A stretch of 64,000 nucleotides of DNA from Anaeromyces robustus (Eukaryota; Neocallimastigomycota; Neocallimastigomycetes; Neocallimastigales; Neocallimastigaceae): contig MCFG01000303.1 of NCBI GenBank assembly GCA_002104895.1, positions 22,718 through 86,717 of the forward strand. Reading direction: 5' to 3'. Shown in pieces: positions 45,915 through 58,181 of the stretch (its first letter is position 1; each line of letters starts with the position of its first letter). The translations under genes and the position numbers were made by a program. The notes under the pieces are model-generated. The model did no database searches, was not told the origin of the DNA, and saw nothing but the letters and a program-made list of their open reading frames with translations.

Positions 45915-46560
45915 TTAAAGACATTGAAAATAATATGGATTTAATTCCTGACATGTAAATCTAGTCTCACAATAGGTTTGGCCATTATAATACTGGCCTC
46001 TTCATTAACTTCATTTACTTACACATTGGCAATTATCATTATCATTATTATTATCATTAATATTTTCATTATTAAATCTTCATCAATAGTCATAACAAAA
46101 GCAACTTCCTTTTCATGAGTTGGAATATACATTCAATCGTAGCTAATGGTTGATCAGCAATAATGTTTATTATCAATTTTAATATACTCAGAAGGATCTT
46201 AAGTTATTTTAACATCTTCATAAGCTCTAGTTACTTCAAATAGAATTAAACAACCTTTATATAAAATAGAACAATTTGGATGACAGATTTCATAAAAAAA
46301 ATTAACCATTTCTATGAATATTTTTCAATTAAACTTAATATATTTAAAAATATTAAATCTTCACAATTTCCAAATCATAGATTACAAGTTGATATACATA
46401 TTTCATAAAAAGGATAAATATCATAATAAAAATTTTTCTTTAATTGATGGAGTTGGATTTAATGATACTGAATTGTAGTTGTAGTAGAATAAAATTTTGA
46501 ATAGTTTTTGGTGAAACTAATATACCACTAACATTATTAGCAATCAATGCAAATAGTTTA
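45915..46560 (-). pseudogene. Decayed secreted-protein gene ending in a CBM1 cellulose-binding module
   Basis: On the minus strand the segment near 45918-45997 reads GQYYNGQTYCETRFTCQEL then NPYYFQC, Leu and a stop (45915-45917). This matches the second half of fungal CBM1, with the spaced Cys residues, Asn, aromatic pair and terminal QC in place. Before it, an NCQC stretch (the expected first half) is separated by an interruption with three in-frame stops, and an Asn/Asp-rich linker precedes that. Further upstream (to about 46560) come broken coding stretches in different frames, such as FYEICHPNCSILYKGCLI, YIPTHEKEVAFVMTIDED and a related FYEICISTCNL. I do not recognise the parent gene; multiple stops and frame changes show it is dead. 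Confidence 0.6.
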
Positions 46561-47027
46561 TTTTAATTAAAAAAAAAATAAGTGATACTTTTGAGAAATT
46601 AAATTTCATGTTTTTTCGTTTTTTCTTAAATATTTAATTTTTTTAATTTTTATTATATTATTATTTTATTATTTTATTTAATAAATATATATATTATAAC
46701 TTTCTTTTTTTCTTTATCTTTTTTTTTTTTTTATTTTTTGTTTCATTTTTTTAATTTATGACACTGGAATTTTTTTTTTTTAAAGTTTTTATTATAATTT
46801 TTATATTAAATAGAAATTGTTAATTGTTAATTAATTATTATAATTTTAATTTTATAATAAAAATTAATTTCAATTACTAATAATAAAAAAATACTATTGG
46901 CTTAAAAATATTGAAAGAATCTTATTTCTAATGAAAATATTAGAGTATAATAATAATTAATAAATAATAATTAATAAATAATAATTAATAAATAATAATA
47001 ATAATAATAATAATAATATTTGTTAAA

Positions 47028-47081
<54 letters not shown>

Positions 47082-49468
47082 TTAAACACGAAATTAATGT
47101 TTTATTATAATTAGAATAATAATTACATAAAACATAAAAAAAATTATTTTAAAACAATCTTTTTTTTTACAATAATTAAAATAAAATATGAATGGTTATT
47201 TCATTGTAATATTTATATATATATTTATGATGGAATGTGAAACAATTTTAATAATTTATGTTACACAAACATTATAAATAAGACTATTGTTGTAGAAAAA
47301 TCTTTTTTTCGATTTTCAAAATTTTAATAAAAAGAATTAAAAGCTTATTTAATAAAATAATAATATAATAAAGAATTTGACAATAATTTTTTATTAATGG
47401 AAAATCTAGTAGAAAAATTATATCAATTTTTAGTCGTGTCAATCTATTTTTTACAAGTATTTTAAATATTTTAAATATTGAAAATTTGAAAGTTATATTA
47501 AAAAAACGTTTAAAATGTATATCTATGTAATTAGTTGTTATTAGTTTTTGTATTTAATTTGAACAAAATCGATATCAAAAATATCATTGTCATTATAGAA
47601 ATTGTATAAAATATAATATTTAATTATTTAATCATTACGCTTAAACATAATAAGTTTTTAAATTTTTAACTTTTTTATTTCTATATTAATTTTTAAACAA
47701 AAAAAAGTATTAATAAGTAATGATTTAATATTTTAAGATTATTATTATGATTATTATTATTATTATTTATCTATTATTATTATTATTATTATTAGAATAA
47801 TTTTTTTTAATTTTATTTAATGTTGACATTACTGCATATCGAGTACTATATTTTGTAATTTTAAATAAAATTATAATTAAAATGATATTATTAAAATTAA
47901 AATAAAATTTTAATACTCAACATTGTCAACATTAAATGAAATAAGGTAGAAAATAAGATAAAAGGAAAAAAAAATTTTTTTTATCAATAAAGTAACTTTA
48001 TTATTATTAGATGTTTCTTTTTATATAAACTATTATTAAATATTAATTAAAAAAAAAACCTTATATATAATAATTAAACATGTAAATAATCTTGAGCTTT
48101 TTTTTAATATTTCTTATTAAATTATGTAAAAATAAAATTATAATATATATATATATATCGTTTATATATAATTATTTTAATATAAAGCAATTACTTAATA
48201 ACTATAGTAAATATAGTAATTAAATATATAATAATTAAAGTTATTTTTTTTTAAAACATATAAAAATGTATAATTATATTCTAAATCAAAAATAAAATTT
48301 TTATAAAATCAATGAATAGCATGCGAATAAAAAAAGGATCAATTTGCATATCGAGTATTATATAAATCGTTACGAGGTATTTAAATCTAACCAGCGTTTT
48401 AAATTTAAATTTTATATTTCAATTTTATCTTACTATTATAATTTAATGTGTTATAAAAATAAATATATATTTAACAATACAATGAAATCATAATACATTA
48501 AATATTAATGTATTATAATATTGTTTATTGTATTACATAGTTTCAAAAAATTTCATGTTATATATAAATAAAATACAATTACAACATATATAATTATAAT
48601 TGATATTATTTTATATATATATATTAATATATTAAGAATAATATGTATTTATAATATATATATGTATATATAATACTTTTTTATAATATTTAATAATATT
48701 ATAAAAAGTAGATATTAAAAATAAATAAAAACATATTAAAAATATTAATATATATAATTTTTAGTGTAATATAACAAATTACACTTTCAGAAAGGAAGAG
48801 GTACTAAGTTTGTTTGTTTGTTTGTTTTTGGGAAATATTGACCAAATATATTTAAATACATTAAATTAAAGATAATAGAAATTATGATAAATATAAATTA
48901 AATGTTTGTAAAATAAACTACATTTTAATTATTATTTATTTAAAATATAATAGAAATTCATTTCAATATACTCCCTAAAAAAAAAAAAAAAATAGTATTT
49001 TATTTATCAATATTGAGTTTATCTAATTATTATTAATTATTTTTTTTACATGTTAAAAAATTATACAAATATTATATTGTAGAATTTTTTTTTGTTTGTT
49101 TGTTTGCTTAATTTGAATATTAAACTTTAAAATATTTTGAAAATAGTTACATAAATATGTTACATTTTAAGTAAAAAAAAAACCCAAATCATTATAAAAA
49201 ATATAAAGATAGAAAAAAAAAATTATATATTATTTTATCCTTTAGATTTTTATTTTTATTTAAAAAAAAGATATATATAAATATATAAAACACATGCCAT
49301 GCATAATTTGTAAGAGATTTAAAGGGAAAAAAATAATAAAATAAAGTTTAAATACAAAAAATCTCGATTTAAATAATAAACAATATATTTAAAAAAGTAA
49401 AATATTAAAATTATACACATATATTTTTATATGTGGATTAGGTTTATTAAAAATTACCCATTAATGGC

Positions 49469-49500
<32 letters not shown>

Positions 49501-50734
49501 ATTAAATTATTTAGTTTTGTTATTACTTAATTTCTATATTAAAAATTATAAACTTTATATAATAATAATTCTAAAATTATTATTTATGATTTTACATAAT
49601 ATTATATTATATTATATATTATTTATTATATATAAACTTTAATTATAATATTTGAACTATCATAAAATTTTTATCACAGAATTATTAATAAAAGAAATTC
49701 CAGCCTTTTAATATATAAAAATTAATTAAGAATTTTTATATTGTTTTTTTTTTTTTTTTTACACAAATGTATATAAATATTCTATTTAATTATTTAATAT
49801 TGATACTACGGAAATAAATGAAAATCTAAACAGGGTTAAAGAATCTAGTAGATTGTAGATATTAAAGCCATATTTATGAAAATCAAGGAATTAATGGAAA
49901 TATTTTTATCATATATAATAATATAATTAGATCAATTAATATATTTCTAATATTTCTAATAGTATTAAAATTTCTTTTTTTTTTTTTTTTTTTTTTATAT
50001 TTTTACCTTTTCTAATTTTTTCTTTTTGTCCCCTTTCTTTTTCATTTTCATTCTTTAATTTATTTTACAAATTTTAATTAATTTTTTTAAATATAAAAAA
50101 CTAATAATATGTAAAAAACAGAACTTTATTATTTATATATTATAATAGTTCTATTATTATTATTATTATTATACAAATAATCTATATACTAATTTCAATA
50201 ATACTTATTATCATTATTTTTTTTAAAAAAAATTATCAAAAATATTAAATAGACATATAATTTTTATTTTAAAATATGTAGAAAGTCAACAAAACAGAAT
50301 ATAAGTTAATGATTTATTTATTATTTATTTATTGTTATTTATTTATCATTTGTAATTATTAGCGTTTTTATAAAATCTATTCATTTATTCATGTATTATT
50401 TAATTGTTATCTTAAATTTCTTTTTTCTTTTTTTTTTTTCTTTAGTTATTAATTATTATTTGTTATTAGTTACGTAATTCTATAATTACTATAAAAAGTT
50501 ATCATGATATGTTACATATTAATATGCCTTTTTTATTTATTTATTTATTTATTTAATATCATAAATTCATTTCCAATATCATGATTTAAAATAGGTTTTA
50601 TATTTATATTGTTAATATATTATCTTCATATATTATTTCTTGTCCTAATAATTTTTATAATTATTAATATATTTTTTATTAATTATTTATTATTATTCAT
50701 TATAATTTATATATTTTCTCTAAATTAATAAAAG

Positions 50735-50765
<31 letters not shown>

Positions 50766-51287
50766 ATATATATATATATTATTATTATTTACTTTTTATA
50801 GTAAGTTTATTCTAAATCATATATAAATCATATCTCAAATAAAATAAAATTATTTTTAATAATATATATAATAAATATATAATAGAATTATATTAATATA
50901 TTAATTCATGTTCAATATATTAATTTCTGTTTATCAATAATATATTTAATAATTAATTATCAACTTGTATTCCCTTTTTTTAAAAAAAAAAATAAATTAA
51001 TTAATTAAATATATTAAAAAATGTACTTCAGAAAAAAATTTTTTTTATATATATTTTATATATTTTATATTTATTTTTTATTTATATTATTTTTATTGTT
51101 ATTTAATTGTACTTAAAAAAAATTTTTTTTAACTGTATATAAATTTAGGTTTAGTATTTTTATATAAAATATTTTTAATAAACAAAATGTAAATGGATAA
51201 ATAAAAATGTATAAATAATTTTTATAAATAATTTTACAGAATTTTTAATTATTTTAATAAAAGACCTTTATTCGTTTTTCCACTACA

Positions 51288-51322
<35 letters not shown>

Positions 51323-53548
51323 AAAAGGAAATATATAAGTTAAATAAATATATAATAAATATATAATAAATAAACACAAAATAGAAAATATAAATAATTT
51401 ATTCCATAAAAAAAAAATGTTTTTATATATATAACTAAAGAAAACTAAAAATTTATGTTTAATAAACACAAACCATAGATTCTTTCAATTATTTTTAAAA
51501 TTTAATGTTATATGCTATTCTTTTAAATAATGTTTTAATTTTAAAATTAACCTAATAAATAAATATGATTACTTTTATTATTGTAAATTATTTATTAAAA
51601 AATTGTTTTTCATTTTTTCAAAATTTTTATTCATGATTAATAATTATTAATTTTGTTATTATTTTTATTTTTTATGATTAATTTTTTATTACTTATTTAT
51701 TATTTATAATTATTGATATTTATTACATAATTTTTTTTTCATAACTTTATATTATTATTATTTATTATTATTACTTTGTGATTAATATTTAAAATAAATT
51801 AATAAATTAAAAATGAAAGAGAAGAATATTAAAATAATAAGATGAATGAAGAATTAATAATAAATAATCATATGTAAAATTTTAAACAAATAATAACAAA
51901 AAATTATTATATATGAAAAAAAAATAGTAAAAATGTTTTAAATTTTTATATTAATTATCACATTTATTAATTTATGCTATATAAGAAATAAAAAGAACCT
52001 TTTTTATTATTTATTGTTCAAAAAACCTTTTTTTTTAGTATTTTTTAAAATATAGTTTTTTTTTTACGCATCTAGAATCAGCATATTAATATAAAAAAAT
52101 ACATAATTGTGTAACATTAATTTATAATAAAAAAAAAGAAGAAAAATGGTTCAACCTTAATATAAATATATATCTTATATATATATATTTAATTAATTTT
52201 TTTAATTATAGATTATCCCTGTTTTTGGTCAACAATTAAATAATAATTAAATAAGTAATTAACGGCTAGTAATAATAAAGAAATGTACAATAATTTATGA
52301 TATTTATTAATATCATTATTATATGTGGCGCAGTTAAATTTATTGTCTATGTATAATGTATTGTAAATTATTGAATAAAATTAATTAAAAAATTTTTTAT
52401 ATAAAAATATAAATAAATAATTAATAATGTCTTATTATATTAGGACAATTCATTTAAATACAATTAATATGTGGCAAAATATATTTTTTGTTAATTTTAA
52501 AAAAATTGGAAATTATTTAATTTGATAAAATGTAATAAATTTCTAGAAAAAAAAAATACATTTTTGTAATACATTCATAGAAAATTATGAAAAAAATTTT
52601 TTTAATAATATATATATATAAATATTTATATACGTTTTAATATAAATAATATTAATATATAAATATATTAAAATATTTAAATTAATTTAAATTAAATATA
52701 TAATGAATATAAATTGACAATTATTAAAAATATATATGTAAAACATATTTTTTAATTATTTTAATTTTAATATAAATATTTCTATAAATTTTATTTATTT
52801 CAAATTAATTTTTTTTTTTGAAAAGAATTTAAATTTATTTCTTTTTCTTTTTTTTTTTTAATTGATTTTCCTAAAATTTATTATTATAATATTATTTTAT
52901 TATATTTATTAATAAATTGAATGGTGTTTAAATACATTATTTCATTGATCTTTAATATAGTTAATTATTGAACCATGTTTTATGTATTATTATAGAAATA
53001 ATTGTATTTAACAAAGGTAAACATATTTTTTTATTATTTAATATAATTAATATAAATTCTTTTTTTTTTTATAATAGATTATATAATATTTAATAATTAA
53101 TAATTAATAATTAATATTTATATATAACATTGAATTTATATAATTAAAGTACATCAATATTAAATAAACAATATTATATCAACACATTTTAACGTTCCTA
53201 ATTTTTTTTATATTTAATTTAATCAATAAAAAAAGAATATTTTTTTATTATTGTTTTTATTATTAATAAATCCTCATAATATTTTTATGTTTACTTTTTT
53301 ATATTCCTGTTTTTATTATTTATAAGTTCTCATTAATATTTTTATGTTTATTTTTTTTTATTATTGTTTTTATTATTTAAAAATTCTCATATTTTTTTTA
53401 TGTTAGCTTTTTTTTTTTTTAATTTAGTTAACCATGAATTTTTTTTATATGATTGTTTTTATTTTAACCTTAATTTGTACTTTTTTATATTACTTTAAAA
53501 TATTTTTTACAAATATAGAATAAAAAGATGAGAATACATACAACAACG

Positions 53549-53582
<34 letters not shown>

Positions 53583-54867
53583 GTAAAATCATATTATTTA
53601 AAATTATTAAAAAAAAAAAAGATTTAAATGATAAATAAACTATTTAATATTTTTAATATTGTTATTACTTTGTTCTTTTTTTTTTTTTAAAAAAAAAAAA
53701 ATTCTATTCTATTAATGTATTTAATATTAATTAATTATTATACATTAAAATTAATTATGTAAGTTACACAAAAGATATATTAATAAAATATATTTATAGA
53801 AAATATTGATGGTTTTTATCTGTTAACCCAAATTATTATTAAATAAAAATTTTTTTATTTTTTAAATATAATTAAATAAATAAATATATAAAATAAATTA
53901 TTATAATTTATTATATATATTAAAATGTATTCAATATTAATAAATGTAATTAAATATTTACATTTATTTACATTTATATTTAATTTGTATTTGAAATGCA
54001 ATATTTTTTTTTATTTTTAATAAAATTTTTTTTAATAACAATTTTAATTTACTATATTAGTATTTTATTATATTATGATACATTTTTATATATGTTTTAA
54101 TATATTATGTCACAAGAATTCCTTTTGGGACGAGTTATATCTAATATATATGTTATATTTATTTTATTTTTTATAATTTTTTAAGTTGATCAATAACTAA
54201 TATTTTCGTGTAACATTAATTTTAATTTTCTATGCTAATGTTCTATAATAATTGGAAAAGTAATATTAATTAAATTATTATAAAGAAATAATATATTATA
54301 ATATATTATAATATATTACACATATAAACAAATATTAATATATTAAATTAATTATTAAATAACCCTTATTTATTGTTTTTTATGTTTCTAAGAAAAAAAA
54401 AAAAAAAAATGTGAGATAAAAAAAAATTTTTTTTTTTTACTTAATATTATTATAATAAATATTATTTATATATTTATAATATATTTAAAATATGTTAAAT
54501 AAAATATTTATTAATAATAAGATTTGACTAATATATTTATTTTAAAAAATATAAAAAAAAATTTTTTTTATTATAATAAAAATTTAATTTATTAAATATA
54601 TTAATATTGTTTTATAATAATATATAATAATAAAATATAAAATTTAATATAAAATATTGGTAAGATTTAAAATTTTCATATAAAAGTATGAGGATTTCTC
54701 ATTTTTTTTTGAATTAACCAAAAAAAAAAAAAAAAAATAAAAAAAAAATAAAATAAAAAAAAATAATAAAAAAAATAATAAAAAAAAAATAATAAAAAAT
54801 AAAATTAAATAAAATAAAACATTTAAAATTATAGATATTAGATTTTTTTTTTTTTTTGATTATTAAG
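46561..54867. other. 8.3-kb AT-rich gene desert
   Basis: I see no intact gene. Contents noted are an ATT array (47030-47082), a small inverted-repeat element (47819-47940), a shared GCATATCGAGTA motif at 47834 and 48346, GTTT simple repeats (48809-48826 and 49095-49110), long poly(T) tracts (49977-49997, 50736-50761, 53549-53577), an AAAT run (51286-51322), and a short stretch with some codon-like content at 47390-47460 that is broken by stops. Confidence 0.5.
47819..47940. mobile_element. Small foldback or MITE-like inverted repeat
   Basis: TTTAATGTTGACA at the left is matched by TGTCAACATTAAA at the right, about 120 bp apart end to end. The arms remain partly complementary further in (CGAGTACTAT against ATACTCAAC). 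No coding content is present. Confidence 0.45.
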
Positions 54868-57053
54868 ATGAAAACTTTACAATTAATAATAACTTTAGTT
54901 TTAGGTATATATAATATATTTATATATGTATAAAAATTATAAAAAGAGTTAGAGTAGAATTTAAAATATACTAATATAAAAATATTTTGTTTTTTAAAAA
55001 AATTTAATTAAAATAGTCTGGCAAGTTGCTGCCAGTAAATACCTTGAAAAATCTAACAGAGCTGAATTCTTCAAATTAACTGATAATGAAGTTCCAGATT
55101 TCAGAATTACTATGAATGATGCTGATTACAAGAAAATGATTAGTGAATTCCAAAAAGTTCCATTACGTTATGACGATATTGCTAAGGCTCTTTTAGATAA
55201 TGCTACTGGTAAAAACAGTGGTGAACAAGAAGATGCTATTGTATCAACTAAATTTAAGGAAAATGTTACCTTAGAAGTTACATTAAATGGGTAAGTTATT
55301 ATATAAAATAATTTGAATAGTAAATAAACAAACATTTAAATATAATAATAATTTTTAATAAATTTGAATTATAAAAAAAAATTTTTTTATTAATAAACAA
55401 TAAAATAATAAATATATATAATAAATATAAATATAATAAAAATATAATAAAATAAATAAAAAAAATAGTGGAAAGAGAACTTTCAAGAAGGTTACTTTTG
55501 GTGTTGGTGGTAATTCCGCTCGTGATTACGGAAGACAAGGTTTCAACCTTAAGATCCGTGGTAAGGAAGATTTACATGGTCGTTCCCAATTCAGACTTCG
55601 TGCTGATGCTCGTGATGCTACTTTCTTAAGATCAAAGATTGCTTGTGATATTCACAACAGATTAGGTCTTGTTTCTATTTCTGCTAGTTACGTTAACTTA
55701 TATGTTAATGGTGATTACTTAGGTTTCTATGTTATTATGGATGCTCCAAAGTTACCATGGATTGAACAAGTTTATGGTGAAAAGGATACTGAAAACTTAA
55801 TCAAATGTAAGATTGGTGGTAATTACTTATCTGAAGCTTCCTGTGCTACTCAATGTGTTAACGAAAATGATGATGTTACTGACAATTCTGAATGGGTTAA
55901 GATCTTAAGAACTATCGATAATGCTAAGACTCCAGCTGATTTAGAAAAGGACTTTGAAATTGATCATTTCTTACATGAAGCTGCTTTTGAATACTTAGTT
56001 GGTGGTTGGGATCACTTACTTACCTCTGGTCATAACTACAGTGTTTACAAGAAGAAGGATGGTAAATGGATTGTTCTTTACTACGATTTCGATGGTGATT
56101 TCGGTCAAGATGTTAGTCAAGGTATTGAATTCGGTAAACCATTTGTTAATCCAAACAAAAACTACCCATCTTATGGTTATGAAGAATGGTTCTTAGTTCC
56201 AATGAACATTTACGATGTTTTAATTAAGAATGACCCAGCTCGTTTCGAAAAGATTCTTGCTAAGGTTGTTAAGGAAGCTTTCAACCCAGCTGCTCTTTTC
56301 CCACACATTGATGAATTAAAGAAATTCATTAAGCCAGAAATCGTTAGAATTAGAACTCCAGATGAAAACGGTAAATTACCAGGTGTTCTTAACGAATTAA
56401 ACCCAGTTGATTACAGTATTAGAGAATGGGATGCCAATGTTGAATTCACTACCATTTACAACGAAGAAGTTATGGGTTCTGCCTACGGTCTTAAGTACTG
56501 GATTCTTGAAAGATACAGAACTGCTTGTAAGCGTTACAACATTGACTGTGATCCAAAATACTTAGATGAAAAGTATGAATATCCAATTGATAAGGAAGTT
56601 GAAGGTGAAATTTACACTCATGCTTGGGATGGTGTTGACTTCAGTATTTTATACGGTCCACCACAACAAGGAGGTGATGTTCCACCACAAGAAGGAGGTG
56701 ACGTTCCACCACAACAAGGTGATGTTCCACCAGCCGAAGAACCAGGAAATGTTACTGAACCAAGTAAGAATGAACCAAAATGTGTTTCTGAACTTGTTGG
56801 TTTCCCATGTTGTCCAGAAAATAATAAGGCTGTTTACAACCGTGATGAATTTGGTGATTGGGGTTATGACTTTGCTAAAGGTACATGGTGTGGTCTTACT
56901 CCATACACTGAAGGTACTAATGATGAATCTTGCTGGTCAGAATCTTTCGGTTACCCATGCTGTCACAGTTGTTACGTTTTTGAAACTGATGACAATGGTA
57001 AGTGGGGTTTTGAAAACAACACCTGGTGTGGTATTCAATCTTACTGTTCATAA
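54868..57053 (+). CDS. Secreted CotH-kinase-domain protein with two C-terminal fungal dockerins
   Basis: Three exons, 54868-54904, 55017-55290 and 55469-57053, close in phase to 631 residues. The start ATG gives a clear signal peptide, MKTLQLIITLVLVWQVAAS. Residues about 100-460 match the CotH (spore-coat kinase-like) fold: VTFGVGGNSARDYGRQGFNL, IRGKED, SKIACDIHNRLGL, VNLYVNGDYLGFYV, FEYLVGGWDH and the metal-site-like YYDFDGDFG at about 308-316. A Gly-Asp-Val-Pro-Pro-Gln repeat linker (about 500-540) leads to two CBM10-type dockerins at about 542-578 and 592-631, each with the Cys and Trp pattern (GFPCCP and TWCG; CWSESFGYPCC and TWCG). Fungal dockerins attach proteins to the cellulosome scaffoldin; CotH proteins are known dockerin-bearing components of unclear role. 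Codons favour AAC, TTC, TAC and AAG far more than the neighbouring genes, which suggests high expression. Confidence 0.92.
56661..56778 (+). repeat. Gly-Asp-Val-Pro-Pro-Gln linker repeats in the CotH-dockerin gene
   Basis: Imperfect repeats of GGTGATGTTCCACCACAA-like sequence encode a flexible linker between the catalytic-type domain and the dockerins. Confidence 0.8.
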
Positions 57054-58181
57054 TTGTAAAATAATATAATTATAATTATGTATTTTTTATAATAGTATTT
57101 GAATATTTCATCAAGTAAAAAAATATATATATGTTTTTTTTTTTTTTTTAAAAAAAAAAAAGAAAATATATATATTAAAATTTTGACTTTAGTAAATATT
57201 AAAATAGATAGAATATTATAACCTTTTTAAAAAGGGAATTATTTATTTTTTTTTTAAAAAAAATTATATAGATAGTATAATAAAATATATAATATATATA
57301 AATAAAATATATATAAATGAAATTTTAATTTAATATTTAACATTATATATATTATATATAATATTTAAAAATATAAAATATAAAATAATATAAATAAAAA
57401 AAAATATAAAAAAAAAAAAAAGAAATCAAAAAGTTTAGAATACCATAAAAAAAAAAGTAGATTGATTTCTATAAAAAATAAAATAGAATAACAAACAAGC
57501 AAAAAAAAAAATAATATAGATTAATTTCTATTTTTAATAAAAAAAAATAGAATAAATTGATTATTTTTTTTTAAAAAAATAAAAAAAAAAAAGATAATCA
57601 TATATTAAATTAAATAATTAATTTAATAATAATAAAAAAAAACTAAAGTAGAAGATAAAAAAAATCTAATAGGCTCAAAAATTAAAAAAAAAAAACAATA
57701 AATAAAATAAAATAAAATAATTTATTTAAAAAACTAAACAAAAAAAAAAAACAAAAAACAAAACTTATAAATAAATTAAATAAAATTAACTTATTTTAAA
57801 AAAATAATAATTAAAAGCCCAAAATTCCTTTTTTTTTTTTATTTTTTTTTCTTTTATATTAAATAATATTATTTAATTATTTTTTTTAATTATGATGTAA
57901 TATGACGTAGTTTTAATCATGTTTCTTTTATATAATATAATAATTGTTTTTCTTTTTTTTTTTATATATTTTGTGTTTTTTTTTTTTTTTTTATTTTATA
58001 GTTTGTGTTTTTTTTTTTAATAATTCATGCATATTAAATATTAAATATTTTAAACTCAATAAAGATGATTAAAAAAGATGATGTTATAAATGGTGTGCTT
58101 ATAACAAAAAAAATACTTGATATAAATAAAAAAAAAATTTTTTTTTATTACAATTATTTTTATTATGATACAATATTACGT
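57054..58181. other. AT-rich region between the CotH gene and the LINE insertion
   Basis: No gene is seen. Two imperfect copies of an AGATT-(G/A)-ATTTCTAT segment followed by AATAGAATAA lie at about 57458-57552. A short open frame starting ATG at 58065 runs into the LINE and belongs to the pre-insertion flank. Its right end (58170-58181) is the 5' copy of the LINE target-site duplication. Confidence 0.5.

Noticed and set aside
45993-46030. Tiny intron (GTAAGT to CAG) that would repair the CBM1 relic
   Set aside because: It would be only about 30 nt, much shorter than every other intron here, and upstream coding is also broken by stops and frame changes.
58065-58181. First 39 codons as a genuine N-terminus of the LINE protein
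   Set aside because: The target-site duplication and the abrupt composition change place the element border at 58182; these codons are low-complexity flank.
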